DNA of 64,000 bases from Georgenia subflava (GCF_009193155.1 NZ_VUKD01000004.1:1-64000), one strand, 5' to 3'. Counted from the first letter of the stretch, positions 1-9,893 are shown. The notes: a model not told the origin generated them from the sequence alone. Translations and numbers: made by a program.

Positions 1-24
1 TACTAATTGGCCGACAACTTACCA
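1..24 (+). rRNA. 23S rRNA, 3' end only (partial)
   Basis: The first bases (tactaattggccgacaact) match the usual end of actinobacterial 23S rRNA, and a 5S gene follows about 105 bp on in the same direction. The exact 3' end cannot be fixed from sequence alone. Bases 25-129 are then the transcribed 23S-5S spacer. Confidence 0.65.
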
Positions 25-129
25 CACACCAAAACACTGTTTTGGAAGAAACAAGAATGCTATGCGTCCACTGTACGGTTCCCGAGATACGCCCCACAAC
101 CAGTTGGTTGGGTCGAATATCTCCATAGA

Positions 130-247
130 GTTACGGCGGTCATAGCGAGGGGGAAACGCCCGGTCCCATTCCGAACCCGGAAGCTAAGCCCCTCAGCGCC
201 GATGGTACTGCACGGGAGACTGTGTGGGAGAGTAGGACACCGCCGAA
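130..247 (+). rRNA. rrf: 5S ribosomal RNA
   Basis: About 118 nt with the conserved 5S core: gttacggcgg at the 5' end, cccattccgaacccggaagc in the middle, and a 3' strand gacaccgccgaac that pairs with the 5' end. It is the last gene of an rrn operon that enters from the left edge. Confidence 0.95.
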
Positions 248-257
248 CACCCATTCC

Positions 258-293
258 AGAAATGGCCGCGACCTTCGGGTCGCGGCCATTTCT
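258..293 (+). terminator. rrn operon terminator
   Basis: A perfect 16-bp stem (258-273 with 278-293) closed by a TTCG tetraloop lies 10 nt after 5S rRNA. A short T-rich stretch follows. Confidence 0.9.
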
Positions 294-566
294 GCGTTTG
301 CTCCCCGCTAGATCGGCAACGTCGTGCCGGCAGCGCTGCTGGCGCGGTCTTGGCTGCTGGTTGCCGCGAGTCGCCCGTACTGCACGGTGTCCGCAGCCAT
401 TGGGTGGCACGTCGGCAACCTCCCGCTCAGCGCCGCCTCGGGCGTGGCCCCGACCCACTGGTGGTTGCCGCGGGGCTCCGGCGTCTGCCTCATCGTTCGG
501 TGACTGGCTGGCTCCGGTCGCCGTCCGCACTTCGATCCTGTCCCGGTCTGGTCGCCGCGCGAGTCC
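294..566. other. Gap between rrn terminator and ilvD promoter, nothing recognised
   Basis: High-GC spacer. An open frame runs through it into ilvD, but it also crosses the 5S gene and terminator, so it is not coding. No leader peptide or attenuator like those before ilvB and cimA was found. Confidence 0.5.
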
Positions 567-572
567 TACACT
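567..572 (+). promoter_or_regulatory. ilvD -10 box, leaderless start
   Basis: TACACT is followed by exactly 7 nt and then the ATG at 580, which predicts a leaderless ilvD mRNA. No Shine-Dalgarno sequence precedes the ATG, and no convincing -35 box was seen. Confidence 0.6.
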
Positions 573-579
573 CGCCACC

Positions 580-2289
580 ATGAGTAACGACGCCCCGGCC
601 CGGCCGGACATCAAACCCCGCAGCCGCCAGGTGACCGACGGCATCGAAGCCACCGCGTCCCGCGGGATGCTGCGCGCCGTCGGCATGGGGGACGAGGACT
701 TCGCCAAGCCGCAGATCGGCATCGCGAGCTCCTGGAACGAGATCACGCCGTGCAACCTCTCCCTCGACCGGCTTGCGCAGGCCGCGAAGGAAGGCGTTCA
801 TGCCGGCGGCGGTTACCCGCTGCAGTTCGGCACCATCTCCGTCTCCGACGGCATCTCGATGGGCCACGAGGGCATGCACTTCTCCCTCGTCTCCCGCGAC
901 ATCATCGCCGACTCCGTCGAGACCGTGATGATGGCCGAGCGCCTGGACGGTTCGGTCCTCCTCGCCGGCTGCGACAAGTCGCTCCCGGGCATGCTCATGG
1001 CCGCGGCCCGCCTGGACCTCGCCAGCGTCTTCGTCTACGCGGGCTCGATCATGCCTGGCTGGGTGAAGCTCTCCGACGGGACCGAGAAGGACGTCACCCT
1101 GATCGACGCCTTCGAGGCGGTCGGCGCGTGCTCTCGCGGTCTCATGAGCACCGAGGACCTCGACCGCATCGAACGGGCGATCTGCCCGGGCGAGGGCGCT
1201 TGCGGTGGCATGTACACCGCCAACACGATGGCCTCGATCGCCGAGGCGCTCGGCATGTCGCTCCCGGGCTCGGCCGCCCCGCCGTCGGCGGACCGCCGGC
1301 GCGACGCATCCGCGCACCGTGCGGGTGAGGCGGTGGTCGAGATGCTGCGTCAGGGCATCACCGCCCGTGACATCCTCACCAAGGAGGCCTTCGAGAACGC
1401 CATCGCGGTCCTGATGGCATTCGGCGGCTCCACGAACGCCGTGCTGCACCTGCTCGCCATCGCGCACGAGGCCGAGGTCGACCTCACACTCGACGACTTC
1501 ACCCGGGTGGGTGCCAAGGTCCCGCACCTGGCCGACCTCAAGCCCTTCGGCCGCTACGTCATGAACGACGTCGACCGCGTCGGCGGCGTCCCCGTCGTCA
1601 TGAAGGCGCTCCTCGACGAGGGCCTCATCCACGGCGACTGCCTCACGGTGACCGGCAAGACGGTTGCCGAGAACCTCGCCGGCATCAACCCGCCCGCCCC
1701 GGACGGCAGCGTGCTCCACCCGGTCGAGGATGCGATCGCCGCGACCGGCGGTGTCACGATCCTGCACGGGACCCTCGCCCCCGAGGGCGCGGTCGTGAAG
1801 TCCGCCGGCTTCGAGACGGACGTCTTCGAGGGGACCGCGCGCGTGTTCGAGCGCGAGCGGGCCGCGATGGACGCGCTCGAGGACGGCACCATCACCCACG
1901 GTGACGTCGTCGTCATCCGTTACGAGGGTCCCAAGGGCGGGCCGGGGATGCGGGAGATGCTCGCCATCACCGGCGCCATCAAGGGCGCCGCGCTCGGCAA
2001 GGACGTCCTGCTCATGACCGACGGCCGGTTCTCCGGCGGCACGACCGGGCTGTGCGTCGGGCACGTCGCGCCCGAGGCGGTCGACGGCGGGCCGATCGCC
2101 TTCGTCCGGGACGGCGACCGCATCCGGCTCGACGTGGCCAACGGCAGGCTGGACCTGCTCGTCGACGAGGCAGAGCTCGAGGCGCGCAAGGCCGGCTGGG
2201 CACCGCTGCCACCGACGTTCACCAAGGGCGTGCTCGGCAAGTACACCAAGCTCGTCCAGTCCGCCTCGCGCGGCGCCATCCTCGAGTAG
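580..2289 (+). CDS. ilvD: Dihydroxy-acid dehydratase
   Basis: 569 aa, full length for IlvD/Edd dehydratases. It dehydrates 2,3-dihydroxy-isovalerate and -methylvalerate to the 2-oxo acids, the third step of valine and isoleucine synthesis, in the cytoplasm. Likely iron-sulfur ligands are Cys58 (TPCN), Cys131 (GCDKS) and Cys208 ([11 protein letters not shown]); the C-terminal DGRFSGGT motif is present. The ATG at 580 is preferred because a -10 box lies 7 nt upstream and family similarity begins just after it; the frame stays open upstream only through rRNA. It stands alone, 1.2 kb before ilvBNC, with a strong hairpin after the stop. Confidence 0.97.
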   Translation: MSNDAPARPDIKPRSRQVTDGIEATASRGMLRAVGMGDEDFAKPQIGIASSWNEITPCNLSLDRLAQAAKEGVHAGGGYPLQFGTISVSDGISMGHEGMHFSLVSRDIIADSVETVMMAERLDGSVLLAGCDKSLPGMLMAAARLDLASVFVYAGSIMPGWVKLSDGTEKDVTLIDAFEAVGACSRGLMSTEDLDRIERAICPGEGACGGMYTANTMASIAEALGMSLPGSAAPPSADRRRDASAHRAGEAVVEMLRQGITARDILTKEAFENAIAVLMAFGGSTNAVLHLLAIAHEAEVDLTLDDFTRVGAKVPHLADLKPFGRYVMNDVDRVGGVPVVMKALLDEGLIHGDCLTVTGKTVAENLAGINPPAPDGSVLHPVEDAIAATGGVTILHGTLAPEGAVVKSAGFETDVFEGTARVFERERAAMDALEDGTITHGDVVVIRYEGPKGGPGMREMLAITGAIKGAALGKDVLLMTDGRFSGGTTGLCVGHVAPEAVDGGPIAFVRDGDRIRLDVANGRLDLLVDEAELEARKAGWAPLPPTFTKGVLGKYTKLVQSASRGAILE

Positions 2290-2306
2290 ACCAGACCGCC
2301 CAGGTC

Positions 2307-2340
2307 GACGACCCCGTCCCCGAACCGGGACGGGGTCGTC
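2307..2340 (+). terminator. Hairpin after ilvD
   Basis: Perfect 14-bp stem (2307-2320 with 2327-2340) and a 6-nt loop, 17 nt after the ilvD stop. There is no clear T-tract, as is common for hairpin terminators in very GC-rich actinobacteria. Confidence 0.65.
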
Positions 2341-2399
2341 GGCGTACAGGAGCTGCCGCACCGCTCGACGGCGGACCGGCGCGGTGCCACGCTGACCTC

Positions 2400-3074
2400 A
2401 TGCCAAAGGTGCTGAGCGAGAAGGACGTCCAGTCACGCCCTGGCCTGCAGGACTGGCGCGTAGTCGCCCGCCGCCTGCACGGCACGTTCCGCACCGGCTC
2501 GATGGTCGCCGGGATCGACCTCGTCCGGCGCATCGGTGATCTTGCCGAGCAGATGAACCACCACCCGGACATCGACCTGCGGTACTACCGGGTCCACGTC
2601 GTGCTCACCACCCACGACGCGGGCGGTCTCACAGAGAACGACGTCACGCTCGCCAACCGGATCTCCGCCCTGGCCGCCGAGCTCGGCATCGATGCCGAAC
2701 CGGCCAGGGCCAGCCGGGTGGAGATCGCCGTCGACGCCATCGACATCGCCGCTGTGCTGCCGTTCTGGCAAGCCGTGCTCGGGTACAAGAAGGAGGTCCC
2801 GGCGGGGGAGACCCAGGAGTCCTCGGTGGACCTGACCGACCCGGACGGCCGTCGGCCCAACGTCTGGTTCCAGCAGATGGACGTGCGGCGTCCGCAGCGC
2901 AACCGCATCCACGTGGACGTCCACGTGCCCCACGACGTCGCGGAGGCGCGTGTTGCCGCCGCGGTCGAGGCCGGCGGGCACGTCGTGACAGCCGGATACG
3001 CGCCCTCCTGGTGGGTCCTCGCGGACCCGGAGGAGAACGAGGTCTGCGTGTGTACCTGGCAGGCTCGGGACTGA
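2400..3074 (+). CDS. Pterin-4a-carbinolamine dehydratase fused to a VOC (glyoxalase-like) domain
   Basis: 224 aa. Residues about 1-105 are a pterin-4a-carbinolamine dehydratase (PCD/DCoH) domain with the EQMNHHPD signature and a downstream Tyr-Tyr/His pattern. Residues about 108-224 form a VOC/glyoxalase-type domain (VEIAVDAIDIAAVLPFWQAV at its start, PEENEVCVC near its end). The PCD half would dehydrate 4a-hydroxytetrahydropterin. The substrate of the VOC half is unknown; it could simply be a binding domain. The ATG at 2400 has no Shine-Dalgarno but has CACGCT 6 nt upstream, consistent with a leaderless message. The gene lies between ilvD and ilvBNC without obvious link to their pathway. Confidence 0.85.
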   Translation: MPKVLSEKDVQSRPGLQDWRVVARRLHGTFRTGSMVAGIDLVRRIGDLAEQMNHHPDIDLRYYRVHVVLTTHDAGGLTENDVTLANRISALAAELGIDAEPARASRVEIAVDAIDIAAVLPFWQAVLGYKKEVPAGETQESSVDLTDPDGRRPNVWFQQMDVRRPQRNRIHVDVHVPHDVAEARVAAAVEAGGHVVTAGYAPSWWVLADPEENEVCVCTWQARD

Positions 3075-3275
3075 CATTCGCCGCGGTGCCTTGACGAGCG
3101 GGTCAGGAGCCGCGCCCCGCGATCACCCCGCGCACGCGCGCGGCGGTCGGGCGCTTCAAGCACAGATCTGGCGTTCCGCCCGCAGACCGGCACGCCGACA
3201 ACATCACCTCGTCCAACATCACCTCGTCCATTTAGTGAGTCTGTGATCCACGATACGAGACGAAGCATGCGGGGC

Positions 3276-3304
3276 GTGACCTGCGCCGCCGGGAAGGCTA
3301 TGGT
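3276..3304 (+). promoter_or_regulatory. ilvB leader promoter
   Basis: A -35 box GTGACC (3276-3281), a 17-bp spacer and a -10 box TATGGT (3299-3304). Seven nt later comes the ATG of the leader peptide, so transcription should start at that ATG. This is the most complete promoter visible in the window. Confidence 0.75.
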
Positions 3305-3311
3305 GTGGATC

Positions 3312-3359
3312 ATGCAGTTCCGAGTCGTAGTACTTACGCAGCGCGCAGCGGCCCACTGA
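3312..3359 (+). CDS. ilvB leader peptide
   Basis: A 15-codon frame, [15 protein letters not shown], with three Val codons and one Leu codon in a row. It starts where transcription should begin (leaderless) and is followed by a hairpin and a terminator before ilvB. This is the layout of translational attenuation known for ilvB operons in Corynebacterium and Streptomyces: scarcity of charged Val or Leu tRNA stalls the ribosome and prevents termination. Confidence 0.85.
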   Translation: MQFRVVVLTQRAAAH

Positions 3360-3378
3360 GTCGGGGCACACTGCGCGC
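3341..3378 (+). promoter_or_regulatory. ilvB attenuator, upstream hairpin
   Basis: GCGCGCAG at 3341-3348 is perfectly complementary to 3371-3378. The 5' arm lies inside the leader-peptide frame, so ribosome position controls whether it can form. The exact antiterminator pairing could not be established by eye. Confidence 0.6.
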
Positions 3379-3379
3379 A

Positions 3380-3414
3380 CCCCTCGAGATCCCTGTCGGG
3401 ACGAGGGGTTTTTT
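3380..3414 (+). terminator. ilvB attenuator terminator
   Basis: The outer stem CCCCTCG (3380-3386) pairs with 3402-3408, with an inner TCCC/GGGA stem, followed by six T at 3409-3414. It lies 20 nt after the leader stop and 75 nt before ilvB, so it is an intrinsic terminator inside the mRNA leader. Confidence 0.88.
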
Positions 3415-3489
3415 CATGCCTCGCACCGCGGGGCGCACCGCACGACCTGCACGACCCCGGCATCACCCGAGCACCACAGGAGGTACATG

Positions 3490-5346
3490 ATGGCCAAGGC
3501 ACCGCACCCGGCGCCGCCACGCCCCGCAGCTCCGGCGGCGTCCTCTCCCGTCCGGGTGGCGCCGTCCGTAGCGCCTGCGCCGCGAGCAGCGATCGACGAG
3601 TCCTCCACCGGTGCGCGCAACATCGTCCGAGCGCTCGAGGAGTCCGGCGTCGACACCATCTTCGGCATGCCGGGCGGGGCGATCCTGCCCACCTACGACC
3701 CGCTGTACGACTCCACCAGGCTGCGGCACATCCTCGTTCGGCACGAGCAGGGCGCCGGCCACGCCGCGACCGGCTACGCGGCCGCCACCGGCAAGGTCGG
3801 GGTGTGCATGGCCACCTCCGGTCCCGGGGCCACCAACCTCATCACCGCCCTGGCGGACGCCCACATGGACTCCGTCCCGGTCGTGGCGATCACCGGCCAG
3901 GTCGGCGCGGCCATGATCGGCACCGACGCCTTCCAGGAGGCAGACATCGTCGGTGCCACCATGCCGGTGACCAAGCACTCCTTCCTCGTCACCGACGCCG
4001 ACGAGATCCCGTCCCGCATCGCCGAGGCATTCCACATCGCCTCGACCGGACGGCCCGGTCCGGTGCTCGTCGACGTCGCAAAGTCCGCGCAGCAGGCCGC
4101 CTCGAGGTTCGTCTGGCCGGCCGAGATGGACCTGCCCGGCTACCACCCGGTGACGAAGCCGCACGCCCGGCAGGTCCGCGAGGCGGCCCGGCTGCTGGCC
4201 ACCGCCCGCAAGCCGGTCCTCTACGTCGGCGGCGGAGCCATCCGCGCCAACGCCTCGCCCGAGCTGCGCAAGCTGGTCGACCTCTCTGGCGCCGCCGTCG
4301 TCACCACGCTCATGGCCCGCGGCGTCGTGCCCGACTCCCACCCGCAGAACCTCGGCATGCCCGGCATGCACGGAACCGTGCCGGCGGTGGCGGCACTGCA
4401 GCAGGCCGACCTCGTCGTCGCCCTGGGGGCCCGGTTCGACGACCGTGTCACCGGACGGCTCGACAGCTTCGCGCCGAAGGCGGCCATCGTCCACGCCGAC
4501 ATCGACCCGGCCGAGATCTCCAAGAACCGCACGGCGGACGTCCCGATCGTCGGTGACCTCAAGGAGGTCATTGCCGACCTGAGCGTCGAGCTCAAGGCCG
4601 CGCACGCCCAGCACGGCCTGCCGGACCTGGAGAAGTGGTGGAAGCAGCTCGACGAGCTGCGCACCACCTACCCGCTGGGCTGGACGCCCACCGAGGACGG
4701 CCTCATGGCGCCGCAGCACGTGATCTCCCGGCTCGGCGAGATCTCCGGCCCGGAGAGCATCTACGTCGGCGGCGTCGGCCAGCACCAGATGTGGGCCGCG
4801 CAGTTCATCTCCTACGAGCACCCCCGCACGTGGCTCAACTCCGGCGGGCTCGGGACGATGGGCTACTCCGTCCCCGCCGCCATGGGCGCCAAGGTCGGCA
4901 TGCCGGACACCACCGTCTGGGCGATCGACGGCGACGGCTGCTTCCAGATGACCAACCAGGAGCTGGCCACGTGCGCGCTGGAGGGCATCCCGATCAAGGT
5001 CGCGCTGATCAACAACTCCTCCCTGGGCATGGTCCGCCAGTGGCAGACCCTCTTCTACGAGGGCCGCTACTCCAGCACCGACCTGCACACGGGCCACGAG
5101 ACCCGGCGGATCCCGGACTTCGTCAAGCTCGCCGAGGCGTACGGGTGCGTCGGGCTGCGGTGCGAGTCGACCGCCGACGTCGACGCCACCATCAAGCGCG
5201 CCATGGAGATCGACGACCAGCCCGTCGTCGTGGACTTCGTGGTCAGCCGGGACGCGATGGTCTGGCCGATGGTCGCCGCCGGCGTGAGCAACGACGACAT
5301 CCAGTACGCGCACGGGATCACCCCGGCGTGGGACCGCGACGAGTGA
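3490..5346 (+). CDS. ilvB: Acetolactate synthase, large (catalytic) subunit
   Basis: 618 aa TPP enzyme that condenses two pyruvates to acetolactate, or pyruvate with 2-oxobutyrate. The first ~37 residues are Pro/Ala-rich and nonconserved. Catalytic Glu86 sits in [13 protein letters not shown]; the central FAD/DHS-like domain spans about 215-350; the C-terminal TPP site has GDG near 480 and NNSS near 507. Two ATGs are adjacent (3487 and 3490). AGGAGG at 3478-3483 is 6 nt from the second and only 3 nt from the first, so 3490 is preferred. First gene of ilvBNC, controlled by the leader at 3312-3414. Confidence 0.96.
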   Translation: MAKAPHPAPPRPAAPAASSPVRVAPSVAPAPRAAIDESSTGARNIVRALEESGVDTIFGMPGGAILPTYDPLYDSTRLRHILVRHEQGAGHAATGYAAATGKVGVCMATSGPGATNLITALADAHMDSVPVVAITGQVGAAMIGTDAFQEADIVGATMPVTKHSFLVTDADEIPSRIAEAFHIASTGRPGPVLVDVAKSAQQAASRFVWPAEMDLPGYHPVTKPHARQVREAARLLATARKPVLYVGGGAIRANASPELRKLVDLSGAAVVTTLMARGVVPDSHPQNLGMPGMHGTVPAVAALQQADLVVALGARFDDRVTGRLDSFAPKAAIVHADIDPAEISKNRTADVPIVGDLKEVIADLSVELKAAHAQHGLPDLEKWWKQLDELRTTYPLGWTPTEDGLMAPQHVISRLGEISGPESIYVGGVGQHQMWAAQFISYEHPRTWLNSGGLGTMGYSVPAAMGAKVGMPDTTVWAIDGDGCFQMTNQELATCALEGIPIKVALINNSSLGMVRQWQTLFYEGRYSSTDLHTGHETRRIPDFVKLAEAYGCVGLRCESTADVDATIKRAMEIDDQPVVVDFVVSRDAMVWPMVAAGVSNDDIQYAHGITPAWDRDE

Positions 5347-5359
5347 GCAGGAGCAGCAG

Positions 5360-5887
5360 ATGAGCACCAGGCACACCCTGTCCGTGCTGGTGGAGAACAA
5401 GCCCGGCGTGCTGACACGCGTGACGGCCCTGTTCGCCCGGCGGGCCTTCAACATCCACTCCCTGGCCGTTGGCGAGACCGAGCATCCGGAGATCTCGCGG
5501 ATCACCGTGGTCGTCGACGCCGCCGAACTGCCGCTGGAGCAGGTGACCAAGCAGCTCAACAAGCTCGTCAACGTGCTCAAGATCGTCGAGCTCGAGCGAG
5601 ACGCCTCCGTCCAGCGCGAGCTGCTGCTCGTCAAGGTCCGGGCCGACGACGCCTCCCGCACCGCCGTGCTGCAGGTCGTCGAGCTCTTCCGGGCGCACGT
5701 CGTCGACGTGGCCCCGGAGGCGGTCACGATCGAGGCCACCGGCTCGCACAACAAGATCCGCGCGCTCCTGGCGGCCCTCGAGCCGCACGGGATCCGCGAG
5801 ATCGTCCAGTCCGGGGCGGTCGCGATCACCCGCGGCTCGCGGTCGATGACCGACCGCACCGTCGAGCGGCCCGTCCGCTCCGCCTGA
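5360..5887 (+). CDS. ilvN: Acetolactate synthase, small (regulatory) subunit
   Basis: 175 aa. An N-terminal ACT domain (about 3-80, [17 protein letters not shown]) binds valine for feedback inhibition, and a C-terminal acetolactate synthase small-subunit domain (about 85-160) contacts the IlvB catalytic chain. The start is 13 nt after the ilvB stop with AGGAG upstream, so it is co-transcribed with ilvB. Length and domain order are typical of actinobacteria. Confidence 0.97.
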   Translation: MSTRHTLSVLVENKPGVLTRVTALFARRAFNIHSLAVGETEHPEISRITVVVDAAELPLEQVTKQLNKLVNVLKIVELERDASVQRELLLVKVRADDASRTAVLQVVELFRAHVVDVAPEAVTIEATGSHNKIRALLAALEPHGIREIVQSGAVAITRGSRSMTDRTVERPVRSA

Positions 5888-5949
5888 CCGGCATCCTTGC
5901 CGCCACCAACCACAACAACCGACGCAGTCCCAACCGAAGGAGAACCACC

Positions 5950-6978
5950 GTGGCCGAGCTGTTCTACGACGACGACGCCGACCTGTCCCTCATCCAGTCC
6001 AAGAAGGTTGCCGTCGTCGGGTACGGCAGCCAGGGGCACGCGCACGCGCTGAGCCTGCGCGACTCCGGCGTCGACGTCACCGTCGGCCTGCGCGAGGGGT
6101 CCTCCTCGCGTGCGAAGGCGGAGGAGCAGGGCCTGGCCGTCGCCAGCGTCGCCGACGCCGTCAAGGGCGCCGACCTCGTCGTCATCCTCGCCCCCGACCA
6201 GGTGCAGCGGACGCTGTACGCCGAGGACATCGCCCCGAACCTCAAGTCCGACGCCACGCTGCTCTTCGCGCACGGCTTCAACATCCGCTTCGGCTACATC
6301 AAGCCCGAGGCCGGCCACGACGTCGTGATGGTCGCCCCGAAGGGGCCGGGCCACCTGGTGCGGCGCGAGTACGAGGCCGGCCGCGGTGTGCCGGTGATCG
6401 TCGCCGTCGAGCAGGACGCCTCCGGCCAGGCCTGGGACGTCGCGCTGAGCTACGCCAAGGCCATCGGCGGCCTGCGCGCGGCCGGCATCAAGACCACCTT
6501 CACCGAGGAGACCGAGACCGACCTGTTCGGTGAGCAGACGGTCCTGTGCGGCGGTGTGTCCCAGCTGATCCAGTACGGCTTCGAGACGCTGACCGAGGCG
6601 GGGTACCAGCCCGAGGTGGCGTACTTCGAGGTGCTCCACGAGCTCAAGCTGATCGTCGACCTCATCTACGAGGGCGGCATCGCCAAGCAGCGCTGGTCGG
6701 TGTCCGACACCGCCGAGTACGGCGACTACGTCTCGGGCCCGCGGGTCATCACGCCGCAGGTGAAGGAGAACATGAAGGCAGTGCTGGGCGACATCCAGTC
6801 CGGTGCCTTCGCCGAGCGGTTCATCAACGACCAGGACGCGGGCGGCCCCGAGTTCAAGGAGCTGCGTGCCAAGGGGGAGGCGCACCCGATCGAGGCCACC
6901 GGCCGCGAGCTGCGCAAGCTCTTCGCCTGGGTCGAGACCACCGACGCCGACTACACCGAGGGCAGCGCCGGCCGCTGA
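5950..6978 (+). CDS. ilvC: Ketol-acid reductoisomerase (NADP+), class I
   Basis: 342 aa. Converts acetolactate or acetohydroxybutyrate to the dihydroxy acids. The N-terminal Rossmann domain has GYGSQG at 24-29, and the C-terminal knotted domain contains the metal-binding acidic/His cluster ([14 protein letters not shown]). The length fits class I enzymes. The start is GTG with AAGGAGA 7 nt upstream, 62 nt after ilvN, completing the ilvBNC operon. Confidence 0.97.
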   Translation: MAELFYDDDADLSLIQSKKVAVVGYGSQGHAHALSLRDSGVDVTVGLREGSSSRAKAEEQGLAVASVADAVKGADLVVILAPDQVQRTLYAEDIAPNLKSDATLLFAHGFNIRFGYIKPEAGHDVVMVAPKGPGHLVRREYEAGRGVPVIVAVEQDASGQAWDVALSYAKAIGGLRAAGIKTTFTEETETDLFGEQTVLCGGVSQLIQYGFETLTEAGYQPEVAYFEVLHELKLIVDLIYEGGIAKQRWSVSDTAEYGDYVSGPRVITPQVKENMKAVLGDIQSGAFAERFINDQDAGGPEFKELRAKGEAHPIEATGRELRKLFAWVETTDADYTEGSAGR

Positions 6979-7011
6979 CCGGCGCGCTCCGCCGGCCCGG
7001 TTTGGGACGTG

Positions 7012-7082
7012 GTCGGTGACCCGGTGACCGGTGGCCCGAGGACGCGGTGACCCGGTGACCCGGCGCCCTCCGTGGTGACCCG
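7012..7082. repeat. GGTGACCCG-type short repeats after ilvC
   Basis: At least five imperfect copies of ggtgacccg/ggtgaccgg in about 70 bp between ilvC and leuB. No coding content was recognised. Confidence 0.6.
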
Positions 7083-7170
7083 CGCGACGCGGCCGACAGC
7101 GCCCTCCCCGGTGCCCCAGCGACCCGGCGTGCGGCTCACGCAGGCGACCGGCGCTCGTGCGGCAGCCACG

Positions 7171-7213
7171 ACGGTGAGGATTCGGTGCGAATGGCGCACC
7201 GAATCCTCACCGT
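7171..7213. repeat. Long palindrome, copy A (ilvC-leuB gap)
   Basis: A perfect 19-bp inverted repeat (7171-7189 with 7195-7213) around a 5-nt loop, with core cggtgaggattcggtgcg. The same sequence recurs at 25030-25072 inside a gene. It has no T-tract, so it is probably a dispersed palindromic repeat rather than a plain terminator. Confidence 0.75.
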
Positions 7214-7263
7214 CGGGGCCACGCGGCGCGCAACGCTCCGCGGGACCGCGCCGCGAAGACCGC

Positions 7264-7278
7264 TGTCACATATTGAGA
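7264..7278. promoter_or_regulatory. Possible IclR-type operator before leuB
   Basis: The 15-mer TGTCACATATTGAGA shares T.TCA.....TGAGA with the perfect palindrome in front of leuC. In Corynebacterium the IclR-type regulator LtbR controls both leuB and leuCD, so a shared site is expected. The match is imperfect. Confidence 0.35.
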
Positions 7279-7319
7279 TTGCTATCCCGTCAGTTGGACG
7301 GAGGAGGTAGGTTCGCGGC

Positions 7320-8363
7320 ATGACGCGCGAGATCAAGCTGGCAGTGGTGGCAGGCGACGGTATCGGTCCCGAGGTTGTGGCCGAGGGGCTCAAGGTCCTC
7401 GACGCCGCTCTCGCAGGCACCGACGTCTCCGTGAGCACCACCGCGTTCGACCTGGGCGCCGACCGCTGGCACCGCACGGGAGAGACCCTCACCGACGCGG
7501 ACCTCGAGGCGATCCGGGAGCACGACGCCATCCTGCTGGGCGCGATCGGCCACCCGTCGGTCCCCTCCGGTGTCCTCGAGCGCGGCCTGCTGCTCAAGCT
7601 CCGGTTCGCGCTGGACCACTACGTGAACCTGCGGCCCTCGCGCCTGTACCCCGGCGTCCCCACCCCGCTGGCCGCCCCCGGAGACGTCGACTTCGTCGTC
7701 GTCCGCGAGGGCACCGAGGGGCCGTACGTCGGCAACGGCGGCGCGATCCGCGTCGGCACGCCGGCCGAGGTGGCGAACGAGGTCTCCGTCAACACCGCCT
7801 ACGGGGTGGAGCGCGTCGTCCGCGACGCCTTCGCCCGTGCCCACGCACGTCCACGCAAGAAGCTGACTCTCGTCCACAAGCACAACGTCCTCGTGCACGC
7901 GGGGCACCTGTGGCGGCGCACCGTCGAGGCCGTCGGGACCGAGTACCCCGAGGTCGCAGTCGACTATGCGCACGTCGACGCGGCGACCATCTACCTCGTC
8001 ACCGACCCGGCACGCTTCGACGTGATCGTGACCGACAACCTCTTCGGTGACATCCTCACCGACCTCGCCGCCGCCATCACCGGCGGCATCGGCCTGGCCG
8101 CCTCCGGGAACATCAACCCCGAGGGCACCACCCCGTCGATGTTCGAGCCCGTCCACGGCTCGGCGCCGGACATCGCCGGCCAGGGCAAGGCCGACCCGAC
8201 CGCCACCGTGCTCTCGGTCTCGCTCCTGCTCGAGCACCTCGGGCTGGACGCCCCGGCCCGCGCCATAGCCGACGCGGTCGCCGCCGACATCGCCGAGCGC
8301 GACGGCACCCCGCGCTCGACGACGACCGTCGGTGACGCGCTGGTCGCGCGAGTATCCGGCTGA
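7320..8363 (+). CDS. leuB: 3-isopropylmalate dehydrogenase
   Basis: 347 aa isocitrate/isopropylmalate dehydrogenase family. It oxidises and decarboxylates 3-isopropylmalate with NAD+, and probably 3-methylmalate from the citramalate route. Seen: an N-terminal GDGIGPEV motif, the substrate loop [13 protein letters not shown] near 125, and the metal/NAD signature [14 protein letters not shown] near 237, with [14 protein letters not shown] further on. ATG at 7320; GGAGGAGGT ends 11 nt upstream. It is not coupled to ilvC (341-bp gap with repeats). Confidence 0.96.
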   Translation: MTREIKLAVVAGDGIGPEVVAEGLKVLDAALAGTDVSVSTTAFDLGADRWHRTGETLTDADLEAIREHDAILLGAIGHPSVPSGVLERGLLLKLRFALDHYVNLRPSRLYPGVPTPLAAPGDVDFVVVREGTEGPYVGNGGAIRVGTPAEVANEVSVNTAYGVERVVRDAFARAHARPRKKLTLVHKHNVLVHAGHLWRRTVEAVGTEYPEVAVDYAHVDAATIYLVTDPARFDVIVTDNLFGDILTDLAAAITGGIGLAASGNINPEGTTPSMFEPVHGSAPDIAGQGKADPTATVLSVSLLLEHLGLDAPARAIADAVAADIAERDGTPRSTTTVGDALVARVSG

Positions 8364-8557
8364 CCCCGCCGGAACAAGGAACCAGGGCGCCCACCCCGCG
8401 CGTCCCGTCCGCGGTCCACAGCGGTCCGCGCCCCGCCGTCGGACGACGACGGACCTGCCGGCGTCGCGGTGAGGACCCCACGGCCCGACCACCGAGCACG
8501 GCCGACGAACCAGCAGCCGGTGTACGGCCTCGACCGCAGGTGACACCCGGCCGGCCC

Positions 8558-8622
8558 GGTCATCGGGCCTGGGCCGGTCACCGGGCCTGGGCCGTCACCG
8601 GGCCTGGGCCGGTCACCGGGCC
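8558..8622. repeat. 18-bp tandem repeat between leuB and ilvE
   Basis: About 3.6 copies of an 18-bp unit (ggtcaccgggcctgggcc). The remainder of the 372-bp gap shows no gene. TACCGT at 8694-8699 could be the ilvE -10 box. Confidence 0.8.
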
Positions 8623-8735
8623 GGACGAGCCGCGGCCGGCGCGCGGCCTGGTTCGCGACCGGCCGCCCCTCCCCGCCGGCGGGCAACCGGCGATACCGTC
8701 TGACGCAGCACCCGCACCCGAGAAGGGTTTGACTC

Positions 8736-9893
8736 ATGAGCACCTCCTCCGACCAGGTGGCGACCCTGTCCGGCCCCACCGCGGCCGAGCTCCGGCCCGC
8801 GGCCGAGCTCGCCCCCCGCTTCCCGCTGACCGCCAACGCGTCCCCGGCAGCTGCCGACGCGCACGCCCAGGTCATGGACCACCTCACCTTCGGCGTCGCG
8901 TTCACCGACCACATGGCCCGCGCCTCCTGGACGCCCGCGGAGGGCTGGCACGCCCACCGTGTAGGTGCCTTCGCGCCCCTGACGCTCTCGCCGGCCGCGG
9001 CAGTGCTCCACTACGGTCAGGAGATCTTCGAGGGCCTCAAGGCGTACCGGCACGACGACGGCTCGGTGTGGACCTTCCGACCTGGCTTCAACGCCGCCCG
9101 CCTCAACGCCTCAGCCCGCCGGCTGGCGCTGCCTGAGCTGCCCGAGGAGGACTTCGTCGCCTCCCTCGCCGCCCTCGTGGGCGCGGACGAGCGGTGGGTG
9201 CCCGAGGCCGCCGGGTCGAGTCTCTACCTCCGGCCGTTCATGATCGCCACCGAGCCGTTCCTGGGGGTGCGGTCCGCGCACGCGATCGAGTACCTCGTCA
9301 TCGCCTCGCCGGTCGGTCCGTACTTCGTCCACGGCTTCCAGCCGGTCGCGATCTGGGTCGCCCAGGACTACCACCGGGTCGGACGCGGCGGGATGGGAGC
9401 AGCCAAGACGGGCGGTAACTACGCCGCCTCCCTGCTGCCCCAGCAGGAGGCCTACGCCAAGGGGTTCGAGCAGGTCTGCTTCCTCGACGCCGCCACCGGC
9501 ACCCATCTCGAGGAGCTCGGCGGCATGAACGTCTTCGTCATCGACGCGGACGGGACCGTGCGCACGCCCTCGCTCACGGGCACCATCCTCGAGGGGGGCA
9601 CCCGCGCCTCGATCCTGCAGCTCCTGCGCGACGGCGGCCGGACCGTGCGCGAGGAGACGATCGCCCTCACGGAGCTGCTCGAGCAGATCCGCTCGGGCGA
9701 GGTCGTCGAGGCGTTCGCGTGCGGCACCGCCGCGGTCATCACCCCCATCGGCCGGCTGGCGGGAGAGGACTTCGACGTCACCGTGGCAGACGGGGCGCCC
9801 GGTCAGGTCACCACCGAGCTCTACACCACGCTCACCGACATCCAGTACGGACGCCGCGAGGACCCGCACGACTGGATGTACCGGCTGGTCTGA
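8736..9893 (+). CDS. ilvE: Branched-chain amino acid aminotransferase
   Basis: 385 aa fold-type IV PLP enzyme. It transfers the amino group of glutamate to the 2-oxo acids of valine, leucine and isoleucine. Lys224 in GAAKTGGNYAAS is the PLP Schiff-base lysine; LHYGQEIFEGLKAY and LEELGGMNVF are further family motifs. ATG at 8736 with AGAAGGG upstream. It lies between leuB and cimA, so it completes the branched-chain pathway locally. The stop codon overlaps the first unit of a tandem repeat. Confidence 0.96.
   Translation: MSTSSDQVATLSGPTAAELRPAAELAPRFPLTANASPAAADAHAQVMDHLTFGVAFTDHMARASWTPAEGWHAHRVGAFAPLTLSPAAAVLHYGQEIFEGLKAYRHDDGSVWTFRPGFNAARLNASARRLALPELPEEDFVASLAALVGADERWVPEAAGSSLYLRPFMIATEPFLGVRSAHAIEYLVIASPVGPYFVHGFQPVAIWVAQDYHRVGRGGMGAAKTGGNYAASLLPQQEAYAKGFEQVCFLDAATGTHLEELGGMNVFVIDADGTVRTPSLTGTILEGGTRASILQLLRDGGRTVREETIALTELLEQIRSGEVVEAFACGTAAVITPIGRLAGEDFDVTVADGAPGQVTTELYTTLTDIQYGRREDPHDWMYRLV

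Noticed and set aside
7-579. N-terminal extension of ilvD to base 7
   Set aside because: It would run through the 5S rRNA gene and its terminator; family similarity and the -10 box place the start at 580.
490-2361. A 623-codon minus-strand frame over ilvD
   Set aside because: Antisense shadow of ilvD.
3463-6885. A 1140-codon open frame antisense to ilvBNC
   Set aside because: It is a mirror of GC-rich codons in the real genes on the other strand; composition is Asp/Gly/Val/Arg-heavy with no family motifs, and it spans three unmistakable genes.
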